DNA from: Parvibaculum sp039973015
GTDB lineage: Bacteria > Pseudomonadota > Alphaproteobacteria > Parvibaculales > Parvibaculaceae
DNA: 64,000 bases
Direction: 5' to 3'
Assembly: GCF_039973015.1 (NCBI RefSeq)
Contig: NZ_JBDWLT010000008.1
Coordinates: 496,001-560,000, forward strand
Positions 23,556-32,301 of the stretch are shown here, in pieces. The notes below the pieces were generated by a model. That model was given only the letters and a program-made list of their open reading frames with translations. It was not told the origin of the DNA and did no database searches. How positions within the stretch are numbered: position 1 is the first letter of the stretch; every line of letters begins with the position of its first letter. Position numbers and translations under genes: made by a program.

Positions 23556-26282
23556 ATGGACAATCACGAGCCTGCTCCCGAAACCACTCCCAATCCGCGC
23601 TCCTGGCGCCAGTCCGTCTTCGTGCGGCAGGCAGCCTTTTTGTTTCTGGTTCTGCCGCTTGTGATTGCGGCAAACCTTGCGATATGGGCCGCGTTCAACC
23701 AGCCGCATCATGCGGAAGCCTGGACGGGCGAAATCGTGGGGCTGAGCTATAGCCCTTACCGGCAGGGGCAAGACCCGACGCAGAACAAGCATCCGAGCCT
23801 GTCGGAAATCGAAGCCGACCTGAAGCTGCTCGCCGGGACGGTGCAGGCGATCCGTACCTATACGGTGGTGCGGGGGCAGGACCATATTCCCGAACTTGCC
23901 GCGCAATACGATCTTTCCGTTGCCGCCGGTGCGTGGATCGGACCGGACCTGGAGCGCAACGAGCGCGAGTTGCAGGCGCTGATTGCGCTGGCGCCTCGCC
24001 GCAATGTCGTGCGCGTGCTGGTCGGTAACGAAGTGCTGCTGCGCAATGACATGCAGATGAACGAGCTCATCGGCTATATCAAGCGCGCGAAACAGAAAAT
24101 CTGGAAGCCGGTCTCGACCGCCGAGCCGCCGCATGTCTGGCTGAACAATCCCGAGCTGGTGAAAGCGGTCGACTATATCGCGGTGCAGATCCTGCCCTAT
24201 TGGGAAGGCATTCCGATCGATTATGCGGTCGATGCCGTCTTCGAGCGCATCGACGAATTGCGCGCCGCCTATCCGGGCAAGCCCATCGTGGTGTCGGAAG
24301 TGGGCTGGCCGAGCCGCGGCAAGGTCATTCCGCGCCGCCCCTATCCCGGTCTTTCAGACGCCGAACTCAGCACCGAAGCTGTGCCGTCGCTCGTCAACCA
24401 GGCGACCTTCATGCGCGAGTTCCTGAACCGCGCGAAGGCGGAAGACATCACCTATTACGTGATGGAAGCCTTCGACCAGCCGTGGAAGGCCGCGGAAGAA
24501 GGCGCGGCGGGCGCCTTCTGGGGCATCTACAATGCCGACCGGCAACCGAAATTCCCGATGGCGGGCAGCATTTCCGAGGCGCCGGAGTGGCGCTTCTGGG
24601 CCTCGCTTGCGGCGGGCCTCGCGCTCGTGCCCGCCATGCTTTTCATGCTGCGGCAGCGCCATGTACGCCCGGCCGGCGTCGTCATCTTCGCGGTGCTGAC
24701 CCAGCTTGCGGGCTCGGCCATCGCCTGGGCGGGGCTTTCCGTTACCGGGCTCTACTTCACCTGGGTCGGCGCGACGATCTGGAGCTTTCTCTTCTTCGCG
24801 CAAGGGCTGCTGCTGATCGTGCTTCTCGCCGAAGCGATCGAGTTCGTGGAGGTCATCTGGACGCGGCATGGCGAACGGCACTTCAAGCCCTTCGATGAAA
24901 ACGCCGTGAACCCGACGGCGAAAGTCTCGATCCACGTACCGATCCACAACGAACCGCCGGAGATGGTTGGCGAAACGCTGGCCGCGCTGGCGAAGCTCGA
25001 CTACGACAATTACGAAGTGCTGGTACTCGACAACAATACGGTGGACCCGCAAGTGTGGGAGCCGGTGCGCGATTATTGCGCGAGGCTCGGGCCGCGCTTC
25101 CGCTTTTTCCATCTCGAAAACTGGCCGGGCTTCAAGGCGGGCGCGCTCAATTTCGGCCTGGAAAAGACGGCGGAAGATGCGGAGATCATTGCCGTCATCG
25201 ACAGCGACTACCAGATCGAGCCGAACTGGCTGAAGACGCTCGTCCCCTATTTCGACAAGCCCGATGTCGGCTTCGTGCAGGCGCCGCAGGATTATCGCGA
25301 CCGGCACGAGAGCATGTTCAAGAACATGACCTATTGGGAATATGCCGGCTTCTTCCATATCGGCATGGTCCAGCGCAATAATTTCAATGCCGTCATCCAG
25401 CACGGCACCATGACGCAGGTGCGCAAGAGCGCGCTGAAACGCGTGGGCGGCTGGGCGGAGTGGTGCATCTGCGAAGATGCGGAACTCGGCATCAAGCTCT
25501 ACCGCGCGGGCTATGACAGCGTTTATGTGAACCATTCCTTCGGGCGCGGGCTCACGCCGGACACGCTTTCGGGCTATATCAGCCAGCGCTTCCGCTGGGC
25601 CTATGGCGCGGTGCAGATCGTCAAGCATCACTGGGATGCGCTTGCACCCTGGGCGCGCAAGAAAAGCGGGCTTTCCGGTGCGCAACGCTATTACTTCCTT
25701 GCCGGGTGGCTGCCCTGGTTCGCGGACGGACTTGCACTTCTCTTCACCACGGCGAGTATCGTCCTGTCCGCCTGGGCGCTCTATCAGCCGAACATGATTT
25801 CGCTTCCCGTGGCCGCGTTCCTCATTCCGACCATCGGCAGCTTCGTGTTCAAGTTCGTGCGCTCGCTCTGGCTTTATGCCGTGCGCGTGAAGGATTGCAG
25901 CTTCCTCGAAAGCCTCGGCGCGGGCGTCGCGGCGCTCGGCCTTACGCATACGGTCGCCAAGGCCATGCTCAACGGCATGATCACGACGAGCAAGCCCTTC
26001 ATCCGTACACCGAAATGCGAGGACAAGCCGCCGCTCGCGGCTGCCTTCATCCAGGTGCGCGAGGAATCGCTGATGCTCGCCGCGCTATGGGGTCTTGCGA
26101 TTGCCCTCTTCGTCAGCCCCAATTTCTCGGACAGCCATTCGCGGCTGTGGATTGCGGTGCTGCTCGTGCAGTCCGTGCCCTACGCTTCGGCGGTGCTGCT
26201 GTCTCTCATCAACGTGATGCCGTCGCTCTTCCGGCGGAAGGGGAAGACGGAAACGGCGGGCGTTCTTTCGCCCGCCGAATAA
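23556..26282 (+). CDS. GH17-like domain fused to processive family 2 glycosyltransferase (NdvC-like beta-glucan synthase)
   Basis: A 908-residue inner-membrane protein. A helix near 28-48 precedes a periplasmic GH17-like glucan hydrolase/transferase domain (about 55-345) with V-G-N-E-V-L-L as acid/base region and V-V-S-E-V-G-W as nucleophile region. Two helices follow (about 347-430). The GT2 domain (about 453-700) has D-N-N, D-S-D near 547, a catalytic E-D near 640 and Q-R-F-R-W near 677, the processive synthase signature. Four more helices end the protein. The architecture matches Bradyrhizobium NdvC, which makes beta-1,3/1,6-glucans. No ndvB-like or exporter gene is adjacent. Confidence 0.9.
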   Translation: MDNHEPAPETTPNPRSWRQSVFVRQAAFLFLVLPLVIAANLAIWAAFNQPHHAEAWTGEIVGLSYSPYRQGQDPTQNKHPSLSEIEADLKLLAGTVQAIRTYTVVRGQDHIPELAAQYDLSVAAGAWIGPDLERNERELQALIALAPRRNVVRVLVGNEVLLRNDMQMNELIGYIKRAKQKIWKPVSTAEPPHVWLNNPELVKAVDYIAVQILPYWEGIPIDYAVDAVFERIDELRAAYPGKPIVVSEVGWPSRGKVIPRRPYPGLSDAELSTEAVPSLVNQATFMREFLNRAKAEDITYYVMEAFDQPWKAAEEGAAGAFWGIYNADRQPKFPMAGSISEAPEWRFWASLAAGLALVPAMLFMLRQRHVRPAGVVIFAVLTQLAGSAIAWAGLSVTGLYFTWVGATIWSFLFFAQGLLLIVLLAEAIEFVEVIWTRHGERHFKPFDENAVNPTAKVSIHVPIHNEPPEMVGETLAALAKLDYDNYEVLVLDNNTVDPQVWEPVRDYCARLGPRFRFFHLENWPGFKAGALNFGLEKTAEDAEIIAVIDSDYQIEPNWLKTLVPYFDKPDVGFVQAPQDYRDRHESMFKNMTYWEYAGFFHIGMVQRNNFNAVIQHGTMTQVRKSALKRVGGWAEWCICEDAELGIKLYRAGYDSVYVNHSFGRGLTPDTLSGYISQRFRWAYGAVQIVKHHWDALAPWARKKSGLSGAQRYYFLAGWLPWFADGLALLFTTASIVLSAWALYQPNMISLPVAAFLIPTIGSFVFKFVRSLWLYAVRVKDCSFLESLGAGVAALGLTHTVAKAMLNGMITTSKPFIRTPKCEDKPPLAAAFIQVREESLMLAALWGLAIALFVSPNFSDSHSRLWIAVLLVQSVPYASAVLLSLINVMPSLFRRKGKTETAGVLSPAE

Positions 26283-26292
26283 ATTCGTCTCG

Positions 26293-27009
26293 TCAGAACC
26301 AGGCTCTTATACCGAAGCGCAGCGTCGTGCCGTTCACATCTTCTCCGTTCGCGCGGGCGATGGACGCCGTTTCGCCGAGATCGCGCTCCCAGACGAGATC
26401 AACGTAAGGCGCGAACTTCCGCGTAATCTCGTAGCGAAGCTGGAGCCCCGCCTCGACGCTGCTGAAACCTGCGCCCACATCCCTTTCGGGAACGTCCTGC
26501 GCGAAGAATTCCAGTTCGGCATGAGGTTCGGCGATGAGCCGCTGCGTGACCGGAAGCTCGAAGCTCTGTTCCAACCGTGCCGACAGATCGCCTTCCGTTG
26601 AAAGAAAGACGGTCGCCCCGGTCTCGAAGAAATAAGGCGCGAGACCGGCAACCCCTGCGGCGAGATAGGTCTCGCCGTCGGGCTCGAAATCCTGCCGGAC
26701 ACCGATCAGCGCATCCCAATAGGGATGGAAGTTCCGGCCATAGAAGAGTTCGGCCTCTCCCTTCTCGGCTTCGCCGTCCGCGATTTCGCCCCGTGAGCGG
26801 AACCAGAGGCGATCGGTATCGCCGCCGATCCAGCCATTCGCGTTCCAGTTCCAGAGGCCGTCATTCGCATCCGCATAGTCGAGCTCGATCTCGGCCATGT
26901 GGAACAGCCTGCTTTCGTGGGCGGCCGCCATGTCTAGGTCGTCCTGCGCTGCGGCCGGTGTGGCGGCGAGCAAGATCAGCCCGGCAGCCGCCAGGGATAT
27001 CTTTTTCAT
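26293..27009 (-). CDS. copB: Copper resistance outer membrane protein CopB
   Basis: A 238-residue protein with a signal peptide (residues 1-22, ending A-A-A-Q) and a beta-rich CopB/PcoB domain. The segment H-M-A-E-I-E-L-D-Y near 35 and the terminal aromatic W-F fit an outer membrane beta-barrel. The Met-rich N-terminal region of many CopB proteins is missing, so this is a short form. The ATG at 27009 overlaps the copA stop as TGATG; upstream in-frame codons belong to copA sequence. It is the last gene of the copper operon. Confidence 0.9.
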   Translation of the reverse strand: MKKISLAAAGLILLAATPAAAQDDLDMAAAHESRLFHMAEIELDYADANDGLWNWNANGWIGGDTDRLWFRSRGEIADGEAEKGEAELFYGRNFHPYWDALIGVRQDFEPDGETYLAAGVAGLAPYFFETGATVFLSTEGDLSARLEQSFELPVTQRLIAEPHAELEFFAQDVPERDVGAGFSSVEAGLQLRYEITRKFAPYVDLVWERDLGETASIARANGEDVNGTTLRFGIRAWF

Positions 27010-28802
27010 CAATGTTCTCCGTGCATGGCATGCGCCGAATGCGCGTCCGCGGCGGGGTTTCGGTGGAGGACGAGCGGCACGGTGGCGCCATTCGGCGTCA
27101 CTTCGCTTTCCGCCGCAGATGGCGGCTCGACGACAAAGGCCGTCATCATGCCCGAAGCCATGTGATAGAGAAGATGGCAATGCAGCGGCCAGGCACCAAT
27201 CTCGCGCGCCGTGAGGACGACCGATACCGACTGCCCGGGCGGCACGATCACGGTATCTTTCAACGGCCGGTTCATGCCCGCGCCGTTCTCCAACTCGAAG
27301 AACATACCGTGCAGATGCATCGGATGCGCCATCATGGTTTCGTTCTTGAATGTGAGACGCACGCGCTCGCCGTAGCGGACGCGGATGGGCGCCGCCTCGC
27401 CGAACTTCTCGCCGTTCAGCGTCCAGACATAGCGTTCCATGTTGCCGGTGAGACGCATCCCGATCTCGCGTTCCGGCGCATGGTTGTCGTCGCGCATGGC
27501 GGTCGAGATCAGGTCTGTGTATGCGAGTACCTTTGCATCGGGTGGAAAGCCCGACGCCCAGCCGACGGGACGGGCTTCCCGTCCCGCCTCATTTCCGTCA
27601 TCTCCCACCGTTGGATTCCCCATTGCGCCGTGATTCATCGTCCCGTGATCCATGCCGGTAGCGGCGTGGCCCATGTCGGCGCCGTGGTTCATCGCCATGC
27701 CGTGACCCGTGTTCATGCCGTGGTCCATGCCCATGTCGCTCATGGCGAGGAGCGCGCGCGGGCGGTTCGGCGGGACTGCCGCTTCCATGCCCTTGGCGGG
27801 TGCAAGCGTCGCGCGTGCATAGCCCGTCCTGTCGATCGGTTCCGCGAACAGCGTATGCGCATCGTCGTCTCCGGGTTCGACGATGACGTCATAGCGTTCG
27901 GCAACGCCCATGCGGATTTCATCCACCGTCACCGGCTTCACATCGTTGCCGTCCGCCGCCACCACCGTCATTTTCATGCCGGGAATGCGGACATCGAAGA
28001 TCGTCATGGCGGAGCCGTTGATGAGGCGCAGGCGGACGCGCTCACCCTTGCGCGCGATGAAGGTTTCGTTCGCCCGGGGCGACTTGCCGTTGACGAGAAA
28101 GGAATAGCCGGAGACATCGGCGAGATCGGTCGGGTCCATGCGCATCGAGCCCCAATCGAGACGGTCCCGCATGGCGGCGCCCATTCCCTTCTCACCCGCA
28201 TCGGCGAAGAAGTCGAGCAGCGTACGCTTCGAATAGTTGTAGTAGCCGGAATCGGCCTTGAGGTTCTGTAGAACGCGGTCCGCGTCTTCGGGCGTCGCAT
28301 CGCCGAAGAGGACGACATGGTCGCGATCCGCCTCGACTGGCGAAGGCTTCGCGGGGTCGATGACGATGGCGCCGAGCACGCTCTGGTCCTGCGTTCCCGA
28401 ATGGCTGTGATACCAGTAGGTGCCGCTCTGCCGGATCTTGAACGTATAGGTATAGGATGCGCCGGGTGCGATACCCATGAAGCCGTTGAAGCCGGGCACG
28501 CCGTCCATCGCCCCCGGCAGCAGGAGGCCATGCCAGTGAACGGAAGTTTGTTCGTCCGTGTCGTTGGTGACGGTGATGGTGGCGTCTTCACCTTCCTTCA
28601 GGTGAAGTGTCGGCCCCGGCACACCGCCATTGATCGTCATCTTCTCGGCGGTACGTCCACCGATCTCGACCGTCGAGGTCGACACGGTAAGACGGTAGGT
28701 GCTGGCAAATGCCGGCGTTGCGATAGCGAACGCAGTGGCACCGATGACAGCGAAAACGGCGCGACGAACCGCGCCTTCTGCGGATATGAAGTTCGGAAGC
28801 AT
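27009..28802 (-). CDS. copA: Periplasmic multicopper oxidase CopA
   Basis: A 597-residue multicopper oxidase that probably oxidises Cu(I) and binds copper in the periplasm. Copper ligands appear as S-V-H-W-H-G near 85, W-Y-H-S-H-S near 130, H-P-M-H-L-H-G near 505, and H-C-H-L-L-Y-H with a T1 Met near 558. A Met/His-rich insert at about 350-395 (repeats such as D-H-G-M and N-H-G-A) is typical of CopA. The leader has a pair of Arg (V-R-R-A-V-F) but lacks the full twin-arginine motif; family members usually use Tat. Start chosen at ATG 28802; a TTG nine codons earlier is possible. Confidence 0.93.
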   Translation of the reverse strand: MLPNFISAEGAVRRAVFAVIGATAFAIATPAFASTYRLTVSTSTVEIGGRTAEKMTINGGVPGPTLHLKEGEDATITVTNDTDEQTSVHWHGLLLPGAMDGVPGFNGFMGIAPGASYTYTFKIRQSGTYWYHSHSGTQDQSVLGAIVIDPAKPSPVEADRDHVVLFGDATPEDADRVLQNLKADSGYYNYSKRTLLDFFADAGEKGMGAAMRDRLDWGSMRMDPTDLADVSGYSFLVNGKSPRANETFIARKGERVRLRLINGSAMTIFDVRIPGMKMTVVAADGNDVKPVTVDEIRMGVAERYDVIVEPGDDDAHTLFAEPIDRTGYARATLAPAKGMEAAVPPNRPRALLAMSDMGMDHGMNTGHGMAMNHGADMGHAATGMDHGTMNHGAMGNPTVGDDGNEAGREARPVGWASGFPPDAKVLAYTDLISTAMRDDNHAPEREIGMRLTGNMERYVWTLNGEKFGEAAPIRVRYGERVRLTFKNETMMAHPMHLHGMFFELENGAGMNRPLKDTVIVPPGQSVSVVLTAREIGAWPLHCHLLYHMASGMMTAFVVEPPSAAESEVTPNGATVPLVLHRNPAADAHSAHAMHGEH

Positions 28803-28865
28803 GATCTCGTTTCCATTCGTTGAGAACAAAGGCGCGGAAAGGCGCCGGACTCGGCGAAGGAAGCG

Positions 28866-29303
28866 CTAGATCAGGAGGCGCCCCGTGCGGTGAAAGGCAT
28901 CGGCATAGGCCTGCTTGTGGCGGCCTTGCCTTTCGGGGGGATCGGCATGCGGGAGCGTGCGGATTTCCGCGACGAGGTCCGGCATCTGCCATTGCGTCTG
29001 GATGACGGCGTGGGGCGCGGGGAGACCGCGCAGCTTGAGCGATGGTTCAAACGAGGCTTCCACCGTCCTGTCGCAGAGACAGGTTGCCTCGTCGCCCGGG
29101 CATGAAGGAGGTGTCTGTTCCTCGACCGGCGCCGAATGCCCATGAACCGAATGCCCATGAACCGAATGGTCTTGAACCGCAGACCGATGCTCCTCATGCA
29201 CGGCCAATGGCTGCGCCGCCGCGACGGGCGCACATTGCATGAGCGCCGCGAGCAGGATGCTCGCGAGGTAGAACAGCGGAACCTGAAGTCTGAGGAATTT
29301 CAT
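28866..29303 (-). CDS. Small periplasmic His/Cys-rich protein, first gene of the copper operon
   Basis: A 145-residue exported protein. The signal peptide spans residues 1-30 (cleavage after A-A-A). It is followed by a His-rich repeat (S-V-H-G-H-S-V-H-G-H-S, residues 47-57) encoded by a 15-bp tandem repeat, and a C-P-G-D-E-A-T-C-L-C cluster at 68-77, both plausible copper sites. It lies 63 bp upstream of copA and directly under the CueR-type promoter, so it is probably a copper chaperone or sensor-like protein. The family is unfamiliar to me. A GTG at 29318 is in frame but falls in the -10 region. Confidence 0.8.
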   Translation of the reverse strand: MKFLRLQVPLFYLASILLAALMQCAPVAAAQPLAVHEEHRSAVQDHSVHGHSVHGHSAPVEEQTPPSCPGDEATCLCDRTVEASFEPSLKLRGLPAPHAVIQTQWQMPDLVAEIRTLPHADPPERQGRHKQAYADAFHRTGRLLI

Positions 29304-29309
29304 GACCGC

Positions 29310-29340
29310 ATCTTGCACCTTCCCTCTACTGGAAGGTCAA
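29310..29340 (-). promoter_or_regulatory. CueR/MerR-type copper promoter of the cop operon
   Basis: On the minus strand a -35 TTGACC (29335-29340) and a -10 CAAGAT (29310-29315) are separated by 19 bp, the over-long spacer typical of MerR-family promoters. The spacer region holds the inverted repeat ACCTTCC-7 nt-GGAAGGT (29317-29337), matching the known CueR operator type. The predicted transcription start falls on or next to the ATG at 29303. Confidence 0.85.
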
Positions 29341-29364
29341 GACCGGCGAGAACGGCCCGGAAAA

Positions 29365-29515
29365 CGGGGATAAATTATTTCCCGCCGTCAGGGCGGGACG
29401 GCCGGCAGAACACCCGGCGGCCGGACGGGGCCGCCGGGCGCTTTCCTCCGGCTCATGTGACGTTATCGTGACGTTTCGATGACGGTTGGCCGCCCCAGGG
29501 GTGCCTTTATCCCCG
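29365..29515. repeat. Composite intergenic element, locus 1 (CGGGGAYAA plus GTCAY array)
   Basis: CGGGGATAA lies at 29365-29373 on the plus strand and again, inverted, at 29507-29515. Between them is an array of three GTGAC/ATGAC boxes at 29457-29462, 29468-29473 and 29479-29484, exactly 11 bp apart. Read on the minus strand they are GTCAT, GTCAC, GTCAC. The element occupies the gap between the SDR gene and the copper promoter. Related loci are at about 40.1, 58.3 and 62.3 kb. Confidence 0.6.
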
Positions 29516-29528
29516 GTTTGCCGGTCCG

Positions 29529-30302
29529 TTACATCGGGCCGCCACCGTCGATATTGATCTTCTGGCCGTTCGCGTAAGGGTTGGCATCCGAGACGAGATA
29601 GACGACAGCCGCCGCCACTTCCTCCGGTCCGCAGACATGACCGAAGGGCATGGTCTGGTCGAGGTCATGGATGTCCATGCCCTTCTTGCCTGCGCGCGCG
29701 GCGGCAAGGCGCGAGCCCATATCGGTGGCGGTGAGACCGGGCGCCACGATATTCGTCCGTATACCGTGTTTGCGTTCTTCCTTAGCCAGCGTGAGCGCGA
29801 GCGCTTCGGCCGCTGCCTTGCCCATATTGTAGGGGCCGCCATTTGCCGAATGGCTGAGCGTGGCCACCGAAGAAATGATGATGATGTCGCCGCGCTCTTC
29901 CTTGCGCATATGCGGCAGCACGAGCTTCGACATGAAATGCGGCGCCATGGCGTGAACGCGCAACACGCGTTCCAGCTCCTGCGGCTCGGTGTCGGCGACC
30001 GTCTGGCCGCGCGAGGCGATGCCCGCATTGTTGACGAGAATGCCGATGGAACCGAAGTCCTTCAGCACGTCGGCAACCATCACCTTGTCTTCCTCGAAAT
30101 TCTCGACCGAGGCCGAATAGGCCTTGGCCTTGCGGCCCAGCTTTTCGATGGCCGCAACGGTTTCCTGCGCCGCCTCTTCGTCGCGGCGATAGTTCACCGC
30201 TACATCGGCACCCGCTTGCGCAAGCTGAATCGCGATGGCGCGACCGATACCACGGCCGCCGCCAGTGACGAGAGCAACGCGGCCCTCCAGAGATATTTTC
30301 AT
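29529..30302 (-). CDS. Short-chain dehydrogenase/reductase (FabG-like)
   Basis: A 257-residue classical SDR. The NAD(P)-binding motif T-G-G-G-R-G-I-G-R is at about 12-20. N-N-A-G-I-A is near 90, the catalytic Ser is in I-S-S-V-A-T near 142, and Tyr and Lys are in Y-N-M-G-K near 157-161. The C-terminal G-G-G-P-M is usual. It reduces a keto group or oxidises a hydroxyl; substrate unknown. The ATG at 30302 has GGGAGGAAAC upstream; the 30-residue in-frame extension does not. Confidence 0.9.
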   Translation of the reverse strand: MKISLEGRVALVTGGGRGIGRAIAIQLAQAGADVAVNYRRDEEAAQETVAAIEKLGRKAKAYSASVENFEEDKVMVADVLKDFGSIGILVNNAGIASRGQTVADTEPQELERVLRVHAMAPHFMSKLVLPHMRKEERGDIIIISSVATLSHSANGGPYNMGKAAAEALALTLAKEERKHGIRTNIVAPGLTATDMGSRLAAARAGKKGMDIHDLDQTMPFGHVCGPEEVAAAVVYLVSDANPYANGQKINIDGGGPM

Positions 30303-30339
30303 TGTTTCCTCCCGGTGTTTTCGTTGCCTCAAGCATAAA

Positions 30340-30374
30340 GAAGCCGCCCGGGATTTCCATTCCCGGACGGCTTC
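30340..30374 (-). terminator. Terminator of the acyl-CoA synthetase gene
   Basis: GAAGCCG (30340-30346) pairs with CGGCTTC (30368-30374), then after a C/A mismatch CCGGGA (30348-30353) pairs with TCCCGG (30361-30366), 7-nt loop. It lies 46 bp past the stop at 30421. Confidence 0.75.
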
Positions 30375-30420
30375 ATGTCGTTTGGGCCGCAATGACGCTA
30401 CGGCAGGAGAACGCGAAAAA

Positions 30421-32172
30421 TCAGGCCGCGTCCTTCGAGTACTTCTTCATGTCCTCGCGAAGCACGGTTTTCAGAATCTTGCCGTTCGGATTGCGCGGCA
30501 GCGGCTCATGACGAAGCTCGATCTTGACCGGCACCTTGAAGCCCGCGAGGAGCTTGCCGACATGGGCCTTCAATTCCTCTTCCGACACCTCCTTGCCGGG
30601 TGCGAGCTGCACGATGGCGCCGACTTCCTCACCCAGCACCTTGTGCGGGATGGCAACGACGGCAGCGTCCATCACGGCAGGATGCGCGTAGAGCGCGTCT
30701 TCGACCTCGACGCAGTAGATGTTCTCGCCGCCGCGGATCAGCATGTCCTTGGCGCGGTCGAGAATGTAGACGAATCCGTCCTCGTCCATGCGCACGAGAT
30801 CGCCCGAATGGAACCAGCCGCCCTCGGTGATCGCAGCGGCGGTCGCGTCCGGCTTGTTCCAGTAGCCCTTTACGACATTGGGGCCGCGAATCCAGAGTTC
30901 GCCGACCTGGCCGCGCGGCAGTTCCTTTCCGTTCTCGTCCACGACCTTGATGTCGCAAACGGGCACGGCGACGCCGGCGCTGTCCGGCTTCCAGACATAG
31001 TCTTCCGCGAGGTTCTGCGTGGTGATGGCCGATGTCTCGGTGAGGCCATAGCCGTTCGACGGGTGCACCTTGGGGAACTGTTCCTTGATGCGGGAGACGA
31101 GATCGGGCGCGGAAGGCGCACCGCCATAGCCGATCGACTCGACGCTCGATGTATCGCGCGTGGCGAAGTCCGGCGACTCGAGCACCTGCCAGACCATCGC
31201 CGGGACACCGCCAAAGGAGGTGACGCGCTCGCGCTCGATGAGTTCCAGCGCGTGCTCCGCATTCCACTTGTGCATGATGACGAGGCGGCCGCCGCTGGCA
31301 TAGGTGCCGACGAGGATCGAGTGACAGCCTGTTGCGTGGAAGAGCGGAACGGAAAGCAGCGTAACGCGCTGCGGCGCCGTCGGGTCCGGCGCGGGCGGCA
31401 TCTCACCCCGGCGCATGAAAGTCCGCGCGCCGCCGAGCATCGCATTCATCAGGTTGGTGCAGATGTTGCGCTGTGTACCGAGCGCGCCCTTCGGCTTGCC
31501 CGTGGTGCCGGAGGTATAAAAGATCGTGGCATCGTCTTCGGGATCGAGGCCCGGATCGGGCAGCACGTCTGCAGACAGTTTCGCGTAGTTTTCGGGCGTC
31601 GACACCAGAGCCTCGAAGGCTTCGGCAACACCAAGTTCCTCGGCGGGGGTGCGCACGGCGACAAGGCCATTGAGCCCGAGCGCCTTCAGATGCGGGCGCA
31701 GACGATCAAGGCGCTCATGGTCGACAATCACGACCTTCGAGCCAGAATCCTGAATGCCATATTCGAGTTCAGGGCCGGTGCCCCAGGCGTTGAGCGGCAC
31801 AACCACGCCACCGATGGCAGCAATGCCCCAGAAGGCGATCGACCATTCGGGGAAGTTGCGCATGATGAGGGCGACGCGGTCGCCCTTTTTCACGCCATAC
31901 TTCTCGCTGAGGGCGCGGCCAAAAGCCGTCGCCGCACGATAGTGGTTCTCGAAGGAGAGGCGTTCGCCTTCATAGACGATGAAGTCCTGATCGCCGAAGC
32001 TGCGGCCAAGATCGAAAATCGCGCGCAAGGATGGCGGCGTGCCCTTGTAGGTGCGGATGGGTACGCCCCTGATTTCGACGGTTTCCATCTCGAAAGGCGT
32101 GCCCGGCGATGTGAGAAAGGCATGAGCTTCCTCGATCGTCATGGCAGGCCATTTGGCGGCGTTCTCGGCCAT
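30421..32172 (-). CDS. Long-chain acyl-CoA synthetase (AMP-binding)
   Basis: A 583-residue adenylate-forming ligase. The A3 motif F-Y-T-S-G-T-T-G-K-P-K-G is near 218-229, N-G-Y-G-L-T-E-T-S near 365, G-D-L-V-R-M-D-E-D-G-F near 447 and the catalytic Lys in N-P-N-G-K-I-L near 563. Length and motifs fit a fatty-acid CoA ligase, activating fatty acids for beta-oxidation. It is not closely similar to the synthetase at 10714-12294. The start at 32172 is preceded by CCAGGGAGACTGAA, a good ribosome site. The SDR gene lies downstream on the same strand but beyond a terminator. Confidence 0.92.
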   Translation of the reverse strand: MAENAAKWPAMTIEEAHAFLTSPGTPFEMETVEIRGVPIRTYKGTPPSLRAIFDLGRSFGDQDFIVYEGERLSFENHYRAATAFGRALSEKYGVKKGDRVALIMRNFPEWSIAFWGIAAIGGVVVPLNAWGTGPELEYGIQDSGSKVVIVDHERLDRLRPHLKALGLNGLVAVRTPAEELGVAEAFEALVSTPENYAKLSADVLPDPGLDPEDDATIFYTSGTTGKPKGALGTQRNICTNLMNAMLGGARTFMRRGEMPPAPDPTAPQRVTLLSVPLFHATGCHSILVGTYASGGRLVIMHKWNAEHALELIERERVTSFGGVPAMVWQVLESPDFATRDTSSVESIGYGGAPSAPDLVSRIKEQFPKVHPSNGYGLTETSAITTQNLAEDYVWKPDSAGVAVPVCDIKVVDENGKELPRGQVGELWIRGPNVVKGYWNKPDATAAAITEGGWFHSGDLVRMDEDGFVYILDRAKDMLIRGGENIYCVEVEDALYAHPAVMDAAVVAIPHKVLGEEVGAIVQLAPGKEVSEEELKAHVGKLLAGFKVPVKIELRHEPLPRNPNGKILKTVLREDMKKYSKDAA

Positions 32173-32263
32173 TTCAGTCTCCCTGGAGTATCGCTTTACT
32201 GGCGGATTTTTTGTCGTTGCCCGACAAATATCCCTTTTAGCGCCGAATTTGAAGTGAGAGGCG

Positions 32264-32292
32264 CCGGACAGCGCCAGCGATGGCGCTGCCGG
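32264..32292 (-). terminator. Hairpin downstream of the GST gene
   Basis: CAGCGCCA (32269-32276) pairs with TGGCGCTG (32281-32288) around a GCGA tetraloop, with flanking CCGG extending the stem after a bulge. There is no T-run, so function is tentative. Confidence 0.5.
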
Positions 32293-32301
32293 GCCCGGCT
32301 A

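Noticed and set aside
29318..29318. GTG start for the first copper operon gene
   Set aside because: It lies within the CueR-type promoter between -35 and -10, upstream of any possible transcript start.
29507..29515. TTATCCCCG as a DnaA box or replication origin signal
   Set aside because: DnaA boxes are TTATNCACA; here the last bases are CCCCG, no dnaA, dnaN or AT-rich unwinding element is near, and copies occur at several scattered gaps.
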